Assembly: GCF_905220565.1 (NCBI RefSeq)
Contig: NC_059414.1
Span: forward strand, 3,036,001-3,100,000
Length of the DNA: 64,000 bases
Direction of reading: 5' to 3'
Origin: Melitaea cinxia
Taxonomy: Eukaryota; Arthropoda; Insecta; Lepidoptera; Nymphalidae
The notes under the pieces are model-generated. The model was not told the DNA's origin. It saw only the letters and a list, made by a program, of their open reading frames with translations, and made no database searches. Shown here piece after piece: positions 58,434-61,400 of the stretch. Each line of letters starts with the position of its first letter. Positions within the stretch are counted from its first letter, which is position 1. A program made the translations under genes and the position numbers.

Positions 58434-61400
58434 CGAGCTTGTAGTTATTTAGGCAATGTTCAGAAACAATTTTTTCTTATATTGTTCCATTTGTTTGAAT
58501 GAAACAAGTATCTACAGTTCACAAAACTATTTACATTTTTAAACACTTTTACGGTCCCTGCTAGAACTTTATTTAAGATTCTAGACTGTAGCTTCTTTCT
58601 TAAAACCTTGATAGAAAATAGGCGCTAAGTTCCTTTGTAATTAAAAGTATAAATAGTAACAATAACACTACCTCGTTGGCCTCGTCTCTAGACAGAGCCT
58701 GGTCTCGCACCAGCCTGGCTCCTTCCTCCAGTACAGCGCCCACTCTACACTGTTGCTCAGATAGCTCCAGTAGAAATTTCTGCGAATAGAATAATGCAAT
58801 TTTATAAGGATATATTTTATTGGAATGACTATGTCATAGAACATTAATGATTTAAGATTTTTGTAAAAACGTTTTTGTGTTTATTTTATGGTTGAGCATT
58901 AAAATTTGTTTGAAAAAAAATTTAAATCATATTATCTAATAATTTTTATTTCATTGTACGAAAATAAATAAAATTAAACATCATTGGTAAATCTACAACA
59001 AATGATTTTTGAAGTAATAATTTACGCACGCTTGAAGCGTTGAAAAGCGTTACGAAAAGTGTGATATGAAGTTGAGAGGGGATATAAGTTAGTGAAGATT
59101 GAAAGTTTTACTTCAGTCGTGTGGCACACTAATTTATTTTTTAAATATTTATCATCAATTAAAAACGATTCGATTTTGTAAGTAGAATTCCAAAATCAAA
59201 AGATATGGGAGAACTTTGTTTATAATTAAGTTATTTCGTTTTCACACTCATATGAGACATATTTTGTTGAAAATTTGTATCTCAAAAGTACCTTATTGGT
59301 GGAAACACATCCAAACAATATGCAAGACAAAGGCATACGGGGAATTTATTTTACATAATATTATTTTCACACTTATAGCACATATTTTTGTACAATTTTT
59401 AGATCCAGCTACAAGGATATATTTTTTAATGATTTTAAATTTAAAAATAAAACAAATATACCTCATGAGAGTGAAAGTGCTCCTTCAGTGCTGCTAAATA
59501 AACACCGGGTTGATTGGTATCACTCTCATCCGGTAACGGTGAAGCATTTAACTGTTCCTCCCCATCCAATAAAGCAGCGAGGGCATCTTCCAATGCAGCT
59601 CCATAAGCCCCGAGTTCTACTGAACAGGTTGTTGCTACCGATACTGGTCGCGATGTTGTACTTGCTTGTACCTGAAATTTTTAATACGATATGCTGATAT
59701 ATTTGATGACGACCGCTCTGCCGCTGCGTCGACGACTCCTAAACACCGATTGTCCTGGGTTCGATTCTCGCTCAGAGTGGATATTTGTGACTGTACAAAT
59801 ATATATTTCCAGTCTGATGTTATTCATCGTGCTTAAGCTCTGATCCTTCTCCTACATGGGGAAAGAGGCCTATGCCCAGCAGTGGGCCATATTACAGGCT
59901 GAAGCGCATATTTTTTTAGCCTGACTGGGCAAGATCACAGAAGATCACAGAGATAAATAATACTGCTTCAAGTGTTGTTTTCCTATGATGAGTAAGGTTA
60001 CCCAAATTCCTAGATTAAAGGTAGGGTCGGCAACGCGTTTGCGATGCTTCTAGTGTTGCAGGCGGCTATAAGCTACGGTAATCGCTTACCAAGAGGTAAG
60101 CCGTACGCTTGTCTGCCAACCTAATTGTATAAAAAACAATTACCTCAGGACTAACATCAGTGGGGCTAATAGGCTCGCTTATATCAGCAGAATGTCCATC
60201 TGCCCCCATTTGTCCTTGCTCCATTTCACTGTTCGAGTGAGGCAACGATTGGAACAAACACATTACATACATCATTATTGACTTCTTGTCCGGGTTCGGT
60301 GTGTTTACATCTGTAATGTTTGACGATATTTTAGCTTTTTAGTATTAAACAAATATGGTAAGAAATAAATAATTGTTTAAAATTTGAATTTGCTATACAA
60401 TTTTAAGTCCCTCTATTTATTCTTTCGTGGAAATTCATTTATTTGTATTTATTATTGGAACAGTCTTAAGGCTCTAAAAATTCAGTTTGTAATTAATGCC
60501 ATGATGAGAAATAGCTTAAAATATGTGTAACAATTACCAACTTCTTGCCTAAAATACTACTTTGTATGTGTGTCCACTAAGAACAATTAAACAAGTATGG
60601 AAGCGTTTTGATAATTTTCTTTACTAAATAATACATAACGTTAACGTTAAATAACGTTTTTTTTCCAATTTAACCAATTGGAACATTTTAGAAGTTTCAC
60701 ATATTCTCATTCCAAAATAAGAACAATTTATAGAACAATTTGTCTACATTATAGCAGAAAATATTTATTTTAAATAGTATTAAAATAAATTACCTTCAGG
60801 ATCTAACAAACGATCGATCGACAGATGGCGTTGAGCAAGTGCAAATGCATGTTCCAGCCTCTGAGACGGAGAGAGAGTAAGTAGATTCGAATAGTCAAAG
60901 AGTTGTGGTCTCCAACGATGTAGTAGAGCGTTGAACGCCAGACCATCTGACCAGGAAGATGTGAAATTTTCCACTTTAACGCCCATGTAGTTCTGTAAAA
61001 TATGTAAATAAATTGTGTTCGTTGTGTAAAAGTAATTTATTTTCAAACGAAAAACCACCAACGTTAATTATATCGTCAAGTAATACAACGTGAATAGATG
61101 CAAACATAGTCAAGTAAATACGCGTTATCTCGATCAAATTTAAGCGGGACTACAAGACAAGCATTATCTTTTGATTAAAACAAGAACTATCAAAATCGGT
61201 ATACCTAGTGAAAAGTTATACTGTATAATACGACGTAGGTCGACAAAAAAGAAGTCAAGTAAATACGCATTATTAGATACAACTCAAAAAGTACTTGTTA
61301 GATCTCAATTATAATTAAAATTTAAAGTCAATTTATTTTAATTAATTTATTTTTTAATTACTCAAAATGTATTAAATAATGATAAACGATAGAAAAAAAT